From: Mucilaginibacter_A sp041088075
GTDB taxonomy: Bacteria; Bacteroidota; Bacteroidia; Sphingobacteriales; Sphingobacteriaceae
Reading direction: 5' to 3'
Assembly: GCF_041088075.1 (NCBI RefSeq)
Contig: NZ_JBGCVY010000044.1
Coordinates: forward strand, 1-64,000
DNA: 64,000 nucleotides
Shown: positions 42,811 to 52,062 of the stretch, piece after piece
Numbering within the stretch: the first letter of the stretch is position 1
Layout: each line of letters opens with the position of its first letter
Position numbers and translations under genes: made by a program
Notes under the pieces: model-generated
Database searches by the model: none
Told to the model about the DNA's origin: nothing
What the model saw: only the letters and a program-made list of their open reading frames with translations

Positions 42811-42840
42811 ATACTGTTTTTATGCCGATAAAAACAGTAT
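42811..42840. repeat. Sister-motif hairpin A
   Basis: ATACTGTTTTTA, TGCCGA, TAAAAACAGTAT: perfect 12-bp arms around a 6-nt spacer. Confidence 0.95.
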
Positions 42841-42869
42841 GGCATTTTGAAAAAGGTTCCTTTTCGCGC

Positions 42870-42958
42870 TGTCATTTCGACCGCAGGGAGAAATCCTCTT
42901 CAAAGCGATCAGGCTTTTGTTGTTGAAATAAGATTTCTCCCTTCGGATCGAAATGACA
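42870..42958. repeat. TGTCAT...ATGACA inverted repeat, copy 3
   Basis: The arms TGTCATTTCGACCGCAGGGA and TCCCTTCGGATCGAAATGACA belong to the family at 11835 and 34788. It is flanked on both sides by the sister-motif hairpins. Confidence 0.9.
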
Positions 42959-42966
42959 AAAGCAGC

Positions 42967-42996
42967 ATACTGTTTTTATGCCGGTAAAAACAGTAT
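42967..42996. repeat. Sister-motif hairpin B
   Basis: ATACTGTTTTTA, TGCCGG, TAAAAACAGTAT: identical to hairpin A apart from one spacer base. It begins 4 nt beyond the stop of the TonB-dependent receptor gene. Confidence 0.95.
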
Positions 42997-43000
42997 CCAA

Positions 43001-45931
43001 CTATTTCTCCAGCAAACCATCCAAAGTTATGGCCACATAATACAAACCGCCAAGCGTTGGGCCGCCAGCGTATTGGATGTAACGGCGGTTCAACAAATCT
43101 GTAGCGCCCATTTTTACGCTGGCCTTATATTGAGGCACACGCAGCGAAACCTGTGCATCAAAAGTATGAACGGCCGGAACGGAGCCGGTTACCAACGGGC
43201 TTTCCCACAAAAAGCCCTGCTGCCATTTGTAGATCACATTAAAACCTAAATTTTTAATGATCTCGCGGTTGCCAAAAGAAAGGTTGGTAGATAAAATAGG
43301 CGTGTTAAAACCGGTTACAAAAATATCGCTGGTGTTGTTGGCCACCAGCTTGTTAAAACTGGCGTTGCCCGCAATGCTGTATTTTTGGTAAAAGTTATAA
43401 GTAATGCCAATGGCCGAACCAAAATTGTGGTACTTGTTTTTGGCATTGGTGTAAACGCGGTAACGGTCTTGCCCGGCACTGGCTGCGGTTGTTGAAGTTG
43501 CCGTAGTGGCATCGCGGTTCCGGTCCAGCATTGCCAAAACTGCGGCATCCGAACCGATCATACTGTTTTTAGGCACATAAACTTGTACCTGGCCGAGAAA
43601 GCCAGTGTAAATATTGCTGTAAGCGTCCAAATCCACCACCACTTTGTTATCAAACAAAACACCTTTGTAACCGGCCTCGAAAGAACTAATGCCTTCCGGC
43701 TGCGCTTTTGGCAAATCGGCCACCTGCAACAAATTTCGGTTGGCCAAAGCGGCGGCATCGGTATTTCCGGCGGCGGCAACGGCGGCGTTAAAGTTGACTA
43801 CGGATGCCTGTGTATAGCTGTTTTCCAGATAACCCAAACCCTGGTCAATGTAAGGCAAACTGCCAACGCGGCGCACACGGCCATTGTTTACGTAAGACAA
43901 AGCCTCGAACAAAGCCGGAAAACGGTAGCCTTTTTGGTAAGTGATGCGGAAATTATGGTTATCGGCAGGCGAATAAACGGCAGCAATACGCGGTGTAAAT
44001 TTGGGGTCGAAATCCGGGTTGTAATCAAAGCGCAACGAACCAAAAAGCTTCAACTTCTCCTCGAAAAAGGTTTTGGTAACCTGAGCGAACGAACCAAATT
44101 TTTTGTAGTAAACATCGTTGCCAAAACTGCCATCGGGCAGTGGTTTGTTCCGGTCGGCAATTGGCCGCGAAAAATCCACAAAGTTGTTGCCATCGGGGAT
44201 GATCTGGTAAATGCGGGCATCGGCACCAACCAATAAATCAAATATTTTAACCGTTTTTGACAAATCCCACTGGCCTTCAGTGTGGTACAAACGGCTGTTT
44301 TGAATTAAAGCCGCGCCGCCGGTTGCCGGTGCATCAGGGATGGTGCTTGATTTAATGTCCCAGTTATTGATCCCGATAATCGTGTTTTTCAAATCGTTAA
44401 AAGCCTGTGTTCCAGGCAAAACACGTCCCGCATCGGCAGCGGCGCGGGCAGCCTGCGTTGCCAAGGCCAAATCTACACCGCTGTTTAATTGCGAAACCAA
44501 AGCCGCTTTGTATTTTGCCGCCCAGGCCGTATTGCTTCCGCCGCTTGCCAAATCGAGGTTATCGGCCAGCGGTTTTACATTGTAAGATTTGCCCGTGTTT
44601 TCCAGCGAAACATAAGTGAGGATTTTAAAATTTTTGCCTTTGATATCCAGGCTGTGGTTTTGAACGATGACATCCTGCAAACGGATTTTGTTGCCGCGCT
44701 GAAAAGTGCCGTCCATATCGCCAATGCGGTACGTGTAGGCAATCTCCGTATTTTTTCCCGGACGGAAATGCAGCGAGGCATCAAACTTTAAATTCTTTAC
44801 CGAAGGGCTGACCAAATCTTTTTCGTAATAACCAGTACGGGCCACGCGCATCGTTTGGTTTGGCTTTCCGTTGATGGTCAGCCCGCCAATCGAAACCACA
44901 TTGCTTCCCGCCAAAGCATCGTCGCCATACTTGTTCCAACCATCATACGCTGTATTATTTGCTCCGTTCAGTTGCGGAAAGCCTGGGTTGGCACTGTTTA
45001 AATTATTGGGGTTTTGATCGAGTTTAGTGTTCGAAATCCAATCTGTGCCGTGCATGTAGCTGCCATTTACTTTAAACGCCCATTTATCGCCGAAAGCTTT
45101 GGCATAACGCAAGGCGGTTTCTGTTAAAACGCTCGGGCCAACATCAATCCCGTCCACATGGTTAACGCCGGTGCGCTGGTAAATGCTTAATCCTTGGTAC
45201 GTAAACGGGCTTTTGGTTAGTAGATTAGCCATCCCGTTTATCGCGTTCATACCGTATAAAGCAGAAGCTGCGCCGGGCGTAATCTCTACACTGGAAATAT
45301 CCAACTCAGTCGGCCCAATGGCATTTCCCAACGGAACGCCCAACGTTGCGGCCTGCATATCCACGCCGTCCACCAATTGTAAAAACCGGAAGTTGTTGGG
45401 GATGTTGAAGCCGCGCGTATTAGGCACTTTAAACGTCAGGCTGGAAGTCGTCATTTGTACGCCTTTTACATTTTCCAGCGCATCGTAAAAGCTGGGCGCG
45501 GGCGAGTTGCGGATGGCGCGGATGTCTAATTTTTCAATCGCAACCGGCGAACGCATGATTTTTTCTTCCTGCCGGGAAGCGGTTACCACAACTTCGTTTA
45601 CAATCATGGATTGCGTAACCAATTGCACGCTCAACTGGCTGCCCGGCTTGCTCACTTCAAACTCCTGCGGCTTAAAACCGATGCTGGAAAACACCAGTTT
45701 TAAAGGAAATTTGGCATTGGTGGTAACAGAAAACCGGCCTTGCGCATCCGAAATAGTGCCGGATGTGCTGCCAGTAATTTTAACCGAAACACCGGGAAGT
45801 GCCTGGCCACTATCGTCTTTTACCACGCCGCTTAAAATGTAATTGCCGTTTAATTGGGCAACAGACAGGAGCGGCAAAAGGAACAAAAGCAGTAAAAGTG
45901 GTTTTTTTAAAATAGACGTAGAAATTTTCAT
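43001..45931 (-). CDS. TonB-dependent outer-membrane receptor
   Basis: The 976-residue protein has a signal peptide (MKISTSILKKPLLLLLFLLPLLSVAQ). A carboxypeptidase-regulatory-like beta-sandwich follows (NYILSGVVKDDSGQALPGVSVKITG), then a plug (APSFYDALENVKGVQM, TRGFNIPNNFRFLQLVDGVDM) and a 22-strand-type barrel to the end. No SusD-like gene follows, so it is a TBDT outside the SusCD type, perhaps for a siderophore, vitamin or peptide. The Met at 45931 is preferred over 46009. A repeat copy in sister form is in frame at 43560. Confidence 0.92.
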   Translation of the reverse strand: MKISTSILKKPLLLLLFLLPLLSVAQLNGNYILSGVVKDDSGQALPGVSVKITGSTSGTISDAQGRFSVTTNAKFPLKLVFSSIGFKPQEFEVSKPGSQLSVQLVTQSMIVNEVVVTASRQEEKIMRSPVAIEKLDIRAIRNSPAPSFYDALENVKGVQMTTSSLTFKVPNTRGFNIPNNFRFLQLVDGVDMQAATLGVPLGNAIGPTELDISSVEITPGAASALYGMNAINGMANLLTKSPFTYQGLSIYQRTGVNHVDGIDVGPSVLTETALRYAKAFGDKWAFKVNGSYMHGTDWISNTKLDQNPNNLNSANPGFPQLNGANNTAYDGWNKYGDDALAGSNVVSIGGLTINGKPNQTMRVARTGYYEKDLVSPSVKNLKFDASLHFRPGKNTEIAYTYRIGDMDGTFQRGNKIRLQDVIVQNHSLDIKGKNFKILTYVSLENTGKSYNVKPLADNLDLASGGSNTAWAAKYKAALVSQLNSGVDLALATQAARAAADAGRVLPGTQAFNDLKNTIIGINNWDIKSSTIPDAPATGGAALIQNSRLYHTEGQWDLSKTVKIFDLLVGADARIYQIIPDGNNFVDFSRPIADRNKPLPDGSFGNDVYYKKFGSFAQVTKTFFEEKLKLFGSLRFDYNPDFDPKFTPRIAAVYSPADNHNFRITYQKGYRFPALFEALSYVNNGRVRRVGSLPYIDQGLGYLENSYTQASVVNFNAAVAAAGNTDAAALANRNLLQVADLPKAQPEGISSFEAGYKGVLFDNKVVVDLDAYSNIYTGFLGQVQVYVPKNSMIGSDAAVLAMLDRNRDATTATSTTAASAGQDRYRVYTNAKNKYHNFGSAIGITYNFYQKYSIAGNASFNKLVANNTSDIFVTGFNTPILSTNLSFGNREIIKNLGFNVIYKWQQGFLWESPLVTGSVPAVHTFDAQVSLRVPQYKASVKMGATDLLNRRYIQYAGGPTLGGLYYVAITLDGLLEK

Positions 45932-46237
45932 GCCATAGATTTTTGTTTGATGCGAACAGGATTTTTGTTGACAGGGGGAGGAGGAGGGAAGCACTACAAA
46001 CGGCAGCAACAGCCAAACCGGCGGACACCAAAAAAGAGGTGGTAAAAGAAGTAGTACATAAACCCTATCAATTAAGTGGGCTAAAATAGATTAAGGTTTT
46101 TAAATTGGCAAATTGTTTTTTGAGATTTGTGGGATTGGTGGGAAAAGGGAATTTGGGGTGGTAAAAGAAGTATGGGTTAAATTATAGTTTGATAGCAAGC
46201 TTGATTTTAGAGCCTGTTTAAATTTCTTTCAATGTTG

Positions 46238-46414
46238 TTTTGGCTAAAGCCAAGCCTAAATTTACACATCCCACGGCCTACAGGCCGTGGCAATTGAGCA
46301 ACCTTGTTTTACAAATCCTTTTACTTAATAACAAAAACCACAGCAAAGTTCTTTATTCATTGCCACGGCCTTTAGGCCGTGGATAAAGGGGAACAAAATT
46401 GGCTTTAGCCAAAA
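46238..46414. repeat. Nested GGCTAAAGCC / CCACGGCC REP-like element
   Basis: Outer arms TTTTGGCTAAAGCCAA (46238) and TTGGCTTTAGCCAAAA (to 46414) enclose two palindromes, CCACGGCCTACAGGCCGTGG (46271) and CCACGGCCTTTAGGCCGTGG (46363). The stretch from 45932 to 46488 otherwise has only repeat variants (46162, 46440) and no gene. Confidence 0.9.
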
Positions 46415-46488
46415 GTAAAAGCTGCCAATTTTAATGGCATAAAAGAAGCATGAAAAACAGGCGGGATAAAGTTAAACAGGCAGTTAAT

Positions 46489-46674
46489 TTATCTATACTT
46501 TTCGATTAGATAGTTGGCATACTCTTTCTTGTAATCTAAATCTACTGGGATTTTAGTTCCTGAAGACAAGCTTTTTACAAAAGGGGAAATCTTAATAATA
46601 TTAGACGCGTATTCTTTAGCTTGTTGAATAATTTCTTCATCCAGCTTTAGAGTTAGTTTGGTTTGCATAATCAT
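46489..46674 (-). CDS. DUF6364-type antitoxin with internal deletion
   Basis: The 61-residue frame joins an RHH N-terminus (MQTKLTLKLDEEIIQQAKEYAS) directly to the usual C-terminus (KISPFVKSLSSGTKIPVDLDYKKEYANYLIEKYR). Members I recall are about 80-85 residues, with a helix-linker segment between these parts, so an in-frame deletion of roughly 20 residues is likely. The PIN-domain toxin expected just downstream is missing. It is probably a non-functional remnant. Confidence 0.6.
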   Translation of the reverse strand: MIMQTKLTLKLDEEIIQQAKEYASNIIKISPFVKSLSSGTKIPVDLDYKKEYANYLIEKYR

Positions 46675-46751
46675 TATTTAAAGTTCATAGAACTAAATTT
46701 CATATTACAACAAATGACATTTTCAAAATTGGTCATTGAAATTATTAATTT

Positions 46752-47444
46752 TCAAGCATTACTGTTAATGTAGTCAGCCCAAGTTTTGTTTTTTTCTATA
46801 ACAAATTTATAATCATCTATTATAGCTTCAATTTTCAAACAAATAAAAGTTAATCCATAAGCAAGTTTCCAAACAACTAATTGTTTTTGAATTGAAGAAT
46901 TACTTTCGGGATTAGGCACATGTTGATGCCATAACTTTTCGTAATCGTAATTCTTCAATTTACTATTTTCAAAAGCCTGTTTTAAAATTATTTTCTTCCA
47001 TTTCATGAGATTGTCAAATGATAATTTATGTATCACTTCTTTAAAATTTTCTTCAAAATCATATATCATTTCAAGGTTTTCCTTTATCTCATCAAAGGAA
47101 AATGAATTTGATGAATGAGCAGCTTGATTTCTTAGTTTTCTCAACTCTGTTAATGATTTATATAGCCTTTCGTCAAATATTCTAAAAGCATAAGGTAGTT
47201 CAATCTTTCCAGAAAATGAGCTTAGTGGTCCAGGATAGTTTAACAGTTTAGATGTATAGTTCTTTTCTTTAGATGGCAGTAAACCAACTATCAGTTTTTC
47301 CAGATATTCTTCTACTTTGCCAGCACCAATTAGTAAAGCACCTCTTTCAGATTCATTTGTTAGTTTGAATGCAAAGTCAGAGTTTAGTTTAACATAATCA
47401 GATGTTTGCATTTTTTCTAATATAGCTGTTACATGTGCATTCAT
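46752..47444 (-). CDS. MltR-like / HEPN-type protein
   Basis: The 230-residue protein has the MltR-family pattern RGALLIGAGKVEEYLEKLIVGLL, GPLSSFSGKIELPYAFRIFDERLY and LRKLRNQAAHSS; the last holds an R-x4-H (RNQAAH) of HEPN type. MltR is the mannitol operon repressor in enterics, but this copy has no mannitol genes and an added C-terminal half of about 100 residues. The start is placed at 47444 because upstream Mets enter the guaB end. It may be an accessory defence or regulatory gene. Confidence 0.65.
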   Translation of the reverse strand: MNAHVTAILEKMQTSDYVKLNSDFAFKLTNESERGALLIGAGKVEEYLEKLIVGLLPSKEKNYTSKLLNYPGPLSSFSGKIELPYAFRIFDERLYKSLTELRKLRNQAAHSSNSFSFDEIKENLEMIYDFEENFKEVIHKLSFDNLMKWKKIILKQAFENSKLKNYDYEKLWHQHVPNPESNSSIQKQLVVWKLAYGLTFICLKIEAIIDDYKFVIEKNKTWADYINSNA

Positions 47445-47511
47445 AAAACCGGTAATTACGATAGTTAATATTTTTGACACTTTTTTTACCCCCATAAAAC
47501 AGCATCCCAAC

Positions 47512-48990
47512 CTACCTCGTATAATTCGGTGCTTCCTTGGTAATCGTAATGTCGTGCGGATGAGATTCGCGGATACCGGCAGAAGTGATGCGCACAAACT
47601 TGGCTTTTTGCAAAGCTTCAATATTGGCCGCGCCGCAGTAGCCCATACTGGCTCGTAGGCCGCCAACATATTGGTACATCACTTCGGCCAGACTGCCTTT
47701 TACCGGCACGCGACCCACGATGCCTTCGGGCACTAATTTTTTAATATCGTCTTCCACATCCTGGAAATAGCGGTCTTTCGAGCCTTGTTCCATTGCTTCG
47801 ATCGAACCCATGCCGCGGTACGATTTAAAACGGCGGCCTTCGTAAATGATGATTTCGCCTGGCGATTCTTCCACACCGGCAAACAAAGAACCAGCCATAA
47901 TCGAACTTGCACCGGCCGCAATTGCTTTCGGGATATCGCCGGTATGTTTAATGCCGCCATCTGCAATCACCGGAACGCCGGTTCCTTCCAAAGCTTTGGC
48001 GCATTCGTAAACGGCGTACAACTGCGGCACGCCAACCCCGGCAATGATCCGCGTGGTACAAATAGAACCGGGGCCAATGCCCACTTTTACCGCATCGGCA
48101 CCGGCATTGGCCAGTGCTTTGGCGCCTTCGCCGGTGGCCACGTTGCCAACGATAACTTGCAGATCCGGATATTTGGCTTTTACTTCTTTTAGCCGGTCAA
48201 TTACACCTTTCGAGTGGCCGTGCGCCGTATCAATCGTAACCACATCTACGCCGGCTTTCACCAAAGCATCTACGCGTTCCAAGGTATCTGCGGTAACGCC
48301 AACGGCAGCACCAACACGCAAACGGCCCTGCTCATCTTTACAAGCGTTAGGGAAGTTTTTAAATTTTTGGATATCTTTAAAAGTAATCAAACCAGTTAAA
48401 CGTCCATCCGCATCAACAACCGGTAGTTTCTCTATTTTATAATTTTGGAGGATTGCTTCTGCTTGCGTTAAATCTGTTCCGAGCGGTGCCGTAATCAGGT
48501 TTTCTTTCGTCATCACTTCCCGAACAGGTTTGCCCATTTCTTTTTCGAAACGCAAATCACGATTGGTAATAATGCCGGTCAATTTATGATCGCTATCAAC
48601 CACCGGAATGCCGCCGATCCGATATTCCTTCATAATTTTTACGGCATCGGCAATTACGGCATCTACTTTTAACGTAACCGGATCCTGAATCATGCCGCTT
48701 TCCGAACGCTTTACTTTTCGCACTTCATCGGCCTGCAATTGGATGCTCAGGTTTTTGTGCAACATCCCAATCCCGCCAGCTTGTGCAATGGCAATGGCCA
48801 GGGCAGCTTCGGTAACGGTGTCCATCGCGGCCGAAACAATGGGCACGTTCAGCTTAATTTTTCGGGTTAAAAACGATTTGGTATCTACGTCGCGGGGCAA
48901 AACTTCGGAGTATGCCGGCACCAGCAATACATCGTCATACGTTAAACCTTCGGCAACAAATTTGGCGGGATCAAATTGCATAGCAAACAA
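47512..48990 (-). CDS. guaB: Inosine-5'-monophosphate dehydrogenase
   Basis: The 492-residue enzyme begins AKFVAEGLTYDDVLLVPAYSEVLPRDVDTKS. Two CBS domains (about 95-220) and the active-site loop GIGPGSICTTRIIAGVG with catalytic Cys are present, plus the flap region MEQGSKDRYFQ. It oxidises IMP to XMP in guanine nucleotide synthesis. The first Met at 48990 or Met4 at 48981 can serve as start. Confidence 0.97.
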   Translation of the reverse strand: MFAMQFDPAKFVAEGLTYDDVLLVPAYSEVLPRDVDTKSFLTRKIKLNVPIVSAAMDTVTEAALAIAIAQAGGIGMLHKNLSIQLQADEVRKVKRSESGMIQDPVTLKVDAVIADAVKIMKEYRIGGIPVVDSDHKLTGIITNRDLRFEKEMGKPVREVMTKENLITAPLGTDLTQAEAILQNYKIEKLPVVDADGRLTGLITFKDIQKFKNFPNACKDEQGRLRVGAAVGVTADTLERVDALVKAGVDVVTIDTAHGHSKGVIDRLKEVKAKYPDLQVIVGNVATGEGAKALANAGADAVKVGIGPGSICTTRIIAGVGVPQLYAVYECAKALEGTGVPVIADGGIKHTGDIPKAIAAGASSIMAGSLFAGVEESPGEIIIYEGRRFKSYRGMGSIEAMEQGSKDRYFQDVEDDIKKLVPEGIVGRVPVKGSLAEVMYQYVGGLRASMGYCGAANIEALQKAKFVRITSAGIRESHPHDITITKEAPNYTR

Positions 48991-49065
48991 TTTATGGGTT
49001 AATTATTTGCCGGGCAAAGATAACATTTGCAACGGTATTTTTTAGGCCGAAGCCAACTTTATGTT

Positions 49066-50664
49066 TCAGTTGGTTTCTACAAAAAGCGGCCGTTCTGATG
49101 CGGTTACCGTCAGTTTTCCGTTTTTTACCGGCACCAATTTTTTGCCCATAAAAACAGTATCGGGCTGGAAGCGGTAAATGGATGCTTCTTTTACCTGCCC
49201 TAAATTCAAATGGCAAATGGCAGTTCGGCCGGTTTCATCAGGAACGGTAAGCACGTACATTTTCTTTTTCCCGGAAACATAAACATCCACCAAAGGATCG
49301 TTGCTTAAAGTTTGCACGTATTGAAAATTGCCCATCAGGTTTTTGGCCTGCAAAATAAATTCTGCGGAAGGGCGGCGCGATAAACCATTAATCAAGCCCG
49401 AAGAAGAATACTGCACAGTGCTTTCCTTGTTTACGTCATCCATCATGTAAAAAAACACTTTGCTGATGCCATGCCGCGCAAACAAAAGCGAAGTGCGCAA
49501 AAGCCAATCGGCCTGTGTATCTTCTGTGGTTTTGTTACCGATGGCTTTGGCGGCTTGCGGCGTATTTGGGTTGATATCATAGCCAACTTCGGTTACCCAA
49601 ACCGGCAAATTGTATTGTTTGCCCAACTTTACAAATTCATCGGCTTTGCTGCCTTCGTCGGAAAGTTCGGGCGCAATGCCTCTTTTTGGCTGATGGTTAA
49701 AGTGCGAAGCTGCATCGTTGGCGTAATAATGGTAATTGATGACATCAAAACAAAGGTCAACCGAACCATCAGGCTTGTAACCGCGGTGCTTTTTGCACCA
49801 ATCAATCATGCTCTGCACATATTTTACCTCCGGCGAAGCCAAGCCGCCCATAACTACCTGCATGTTTGGGTCTGCTGTTTTTACCCCTGTATTTTTGCCG
49901 AGTTTGCCTTTGTCGCCGTCATAAAAAGCAGAAAGGTTTGCGGCATATTGCTCCGGGTTTTGGTAGGCTTTTTTGCCTTTCCAGGTTTTGTCGCGTTCGT
50001 TGTCGCATTCTATGTATTTCACCAAATTTAAACCAATTTTCACCTGGTTAATGCCGTCGCCCGTCCAACGTTGTTTTGGGTTGACTTTTACCAAAGCAGT
50101 ATCCACGTTTTTATTGCTGCCATATCGCGCCGCAAATTGAAATGCTGCTTTTGCCTGCAAAATATAAGAAGCCGGGTCATTCAAATTGCTGCCATAAGGC
50201 GCAGGCACATTTTCGGCATCGCGCTCATTTTCTGGGTAAGATTTTAACAACCATTGCGGGCAGTTTTTTAAACAGGCCAAAACGGTAATGTCCTCTTTTT
50301 TGCAGCGTTCGTAAATGGCATCGTAGTTCCAGCCGCCGCTATGGGTTGGGTTGAAGGTATAACTGCCCGGTTCGCTTTCCAGCTTTTCCCAATCCATATA
50401 ATGCCTCAAACCGCTGAAAGATTTGATCAGTTCCATCTTTGGTTCAAAAATCCGGGTCGGGTCGTGTGCGCCTTTTGGGTCGCCCAGAAAATCCCACTCA
50501 AATGCATTTACCCCAAACATGTCTTTCAAAAAAACGGGATGCTTTATTTGCTGTGCCTGGGCAATTTTTTGCGCATTGGCAGGGCCTGTGGTCGTTTCCG
50601 TTTCTTTTTTTCCACAAGCTGAGGTTAGCAGAAATAAAAAACAGAACCATAAAATATTTTTCAT
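49066..50664 (-). CDS. Clan GH-A glycoside hydrolase-like lipoprotein
   Basis: The 532-residue protein has a lipoprotein signal (MKNILWFCFLFLLTSACGKK; Cys17). A TIM-barrel region follows with FGVNAFEWDFL, LKNCPQWL, VKYIECDNERDKTW (acid/base Glu of the NE type) and LPVWVTEVGYD (nucleophile Glu), consistent with clan GH-A, perhaps GH39/GH5-related. It probably acts on polysaccharides at the cell surface; substrate unknown. Both repeat forms are embedded in frame at 49149 and 49182. Confidence 0.7.
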   Translation of the reverse strand: MKNILWFCFLFLLTSACGKKETETTTGPANAQKIAQAQQIKHPVFLKDMFGVNAFEWDFLGDPKGAHDPTRIFEPKMELIKSFSGLRHYMDWEKLESEPGSYTFNPTHSGGWNYDAIYERCKKEDITVLACLKNCPQWLLKSYPENERDAENVPAPYGSNLNDPASYILQAKAAFQFAARYGSNKNVDTALVKVNPKQRWTGDGINQVKIGLNLVKYIECDNERDKTWKGKKAYQNPEQYAANLSAFYDGDKGKLGKNTGVKTADPNMQVVMGGLASPEVKYVQSMIDWCKKHRGYKPDGSVDLCFDVINYHYYANDAASHFNHQPKRGIAPELSDEGSKADEFVKLGKQYNLPVWVTEVGYDINPNTPQAAKAIGNKTTEDTQADWLLRTSLLFARHGISKVFFYMMDDVNKESTVQYSSSGLINGLSRRPSAEFILQAKNLMGNFQYVQTLSNDPLVDVYVSGKKKMYVLTVPDETGRTAICHLNLGQVKEASIYRFQPDTVFMGKKLVPVKNGKLTVTASERPLFVETN

Positions 50665-50948
50665 CTGCTATTGCGTACGTCTGTAAAATGAAATGAAGCT
50701 AAGGAATTTGAACGTAAACCGCCACAATTTTAGTTTTACTTTAAACTGGCTTGGATATTGTTAGTCTTATTTTAAAAAACGGCTTATCAATTTTCATCAA
50801 ACTTGCTTTGTTTAAATGAAAAGAACGGGATGCAGCAAATTGAATCTACGAAATTTATTTAAACAACAAAACAATTAATTGCAGCATTGTTGGTTTACCA
50901 TTAGTGATGTGTTTTTAAAATACCAATTTTTTCTAAAACAGAAATACC

Positions 50949-51560
50949 ATGACAACAAGCCCAATGTTAGATTTCAACGATCAAAGCCTGAAAAACTTTT
51001 TTTTGGGCAGCCCTCAGTCCATGTGGATTGCTGACCTGACTTTTGAATCTATCCTGGAAGTTAATCATACGGCCGAAAAAACTTTTGGTTACAACCGCAC
51101 CGAATTTTTAACAACGCCTTTGCAAAACATTATCCTGCCAAAAGCATATCAAAAGTTGCCGTTTGATGAAAAGCAACTTACCAAAGAACTTGGTTTTATT
51201 GCAAATTCCGGCAAAAAAATATACGCCGAAACAACACTTTCCGCAATTTTATTGGATGGAAAAGAAGCCTGGCTTTTTACCATAGTTGATGTTACCGAGA
51301 AAAAAATGTACCGCCAGATGCTGGAAGAAGGGATTGACGAAGAACTTTCCCTCAAGGCAAAAAACAAAGAATTGAAAGATTTGGCCTACATGAACTTTCA
51401 CTTAGTGCGCAAGCCTTTGGCCAATATCCTGGGTTTGGTAAATGTACTGGATGTTTCTATAAACAGCGAAAAAACACTGGCCGAAGTGCTGGCATTTTTA
51501 AAAGAAAGCGGCAACGAACTGGACGAGCTGATAAAAAACCTCGACCCGCAGCAGTATTAG
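50949..51560 (+). CDS. PAS domain protein with HisKA-like helix but no ATPase
   Basis: The 203-residue protein has a PAS domain (about 10-125) and a helical end DLAYMNFHLVRKPLANILGLVNVLD, recalling the H-box helix of HisKA kinases (HELR.P...). The HATPase domain is absent and the frame ends naturally after a short helix. It may be a phosphoacceptor or dimerising adaptor; a truncated kinase is the alternative. Confidence 0.7.
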   Translation: MTTSPMLDFNDQSLKNFFLGSPQSMWIADLTFESILEVNHTAEKTFGYNRTEFLTTPLQNIILPKAYQKLPFDEKQLTKELGFIANSGKKIYAETTLSAILLDGKEAWLFTIVDVTEKKMYRQMLEEGIDEELSLKAKNKELKDLAYMNFHLVRKPLANILGLVNVLDVSINSEKTLAEVLAFLKESGNELDELIKNLDPQQY

Positions 51561-51611
51561 TTTTAATTTGCGGATATTTGCTTTCGTTTCCGATTCCGAA
51601 TTCCGCTTTTA

Positions 51612-51995
51612 ATGAAAGACTACAAAAAATATTACGTGCTTCCGGCCACACCGGAGGAAGTTTATCTGGCCTTGACCAACCCGGTAAGCATCGAAATTTG
51701 GACGGGCGAGGCAGCAGAAATGACAGCCGAGCCCGGAACCGAGTTTTCTTTGTGGGAAGGCAGCATCCAAGGGAAAAACCTGGAGTTTGAAGAAAACAAA
51801 AAACTCGTGCAGCAATGGTATTTTGGCGAGCAGGAAGAACCCTCCATCGTAACCATCAAACTGCATCCCGATAAACAAGGTACTTCTGCCGAGTTGCGGC
51901 ATACCAACATTCCGGACGAAGATTACAACGATATTGTAGAAGGCTGGAACTCCGCTTATTTTGGTTCATTGGAAGAATTTTTCTCCGGCTTTTAA
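51612..51995 (+). CDS. SRPBCC (START-like) domain protein
   Basis: The 127-residue protein has the AHSA1-like pattern YYVLPATPEEVYLALTNPVSIEIWTG, GTEFSLWEGSIQGKN and a C-terminal helix GWNSAYFGSLEEFFSGF. It is likely a small-molecule-binding protein of unknown ligand. It follows the PAS gene by 52 nt. Confidence 0.8.
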   Translation: MKDYKKYYVLPATPEEVYLALTNPVSIEIWTGEAAEMTAEPGTEFSLWEGSIQGKNLEFEENKKLVQQWYFGEQEEPSIVTIKLHPDKQGTSAELRHTNIPDEDYNDIVEGWNSAYFGSLEEFFSGF

Positions 51996-52062
51996 TTTCC
52001 CTAAACTTTTGCCATATTGCCTCGTCTTGAACAAATGCTTCTTTTACCATACTAAAAACAGG

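Noticed and set aside
43001..45931. SusC assignment for the TonB receptor
   Set aside because: No SusD-like lipoprotein gene follows, and the SusC-specific signature is not evident. A generic TonB-dependent receptor is the safer call.
47444..47669. 75-residue upstream extension of the MltR-like protein
   Set aside because: It overlaps the 3' end of guaB in a different frame and carries no domain.
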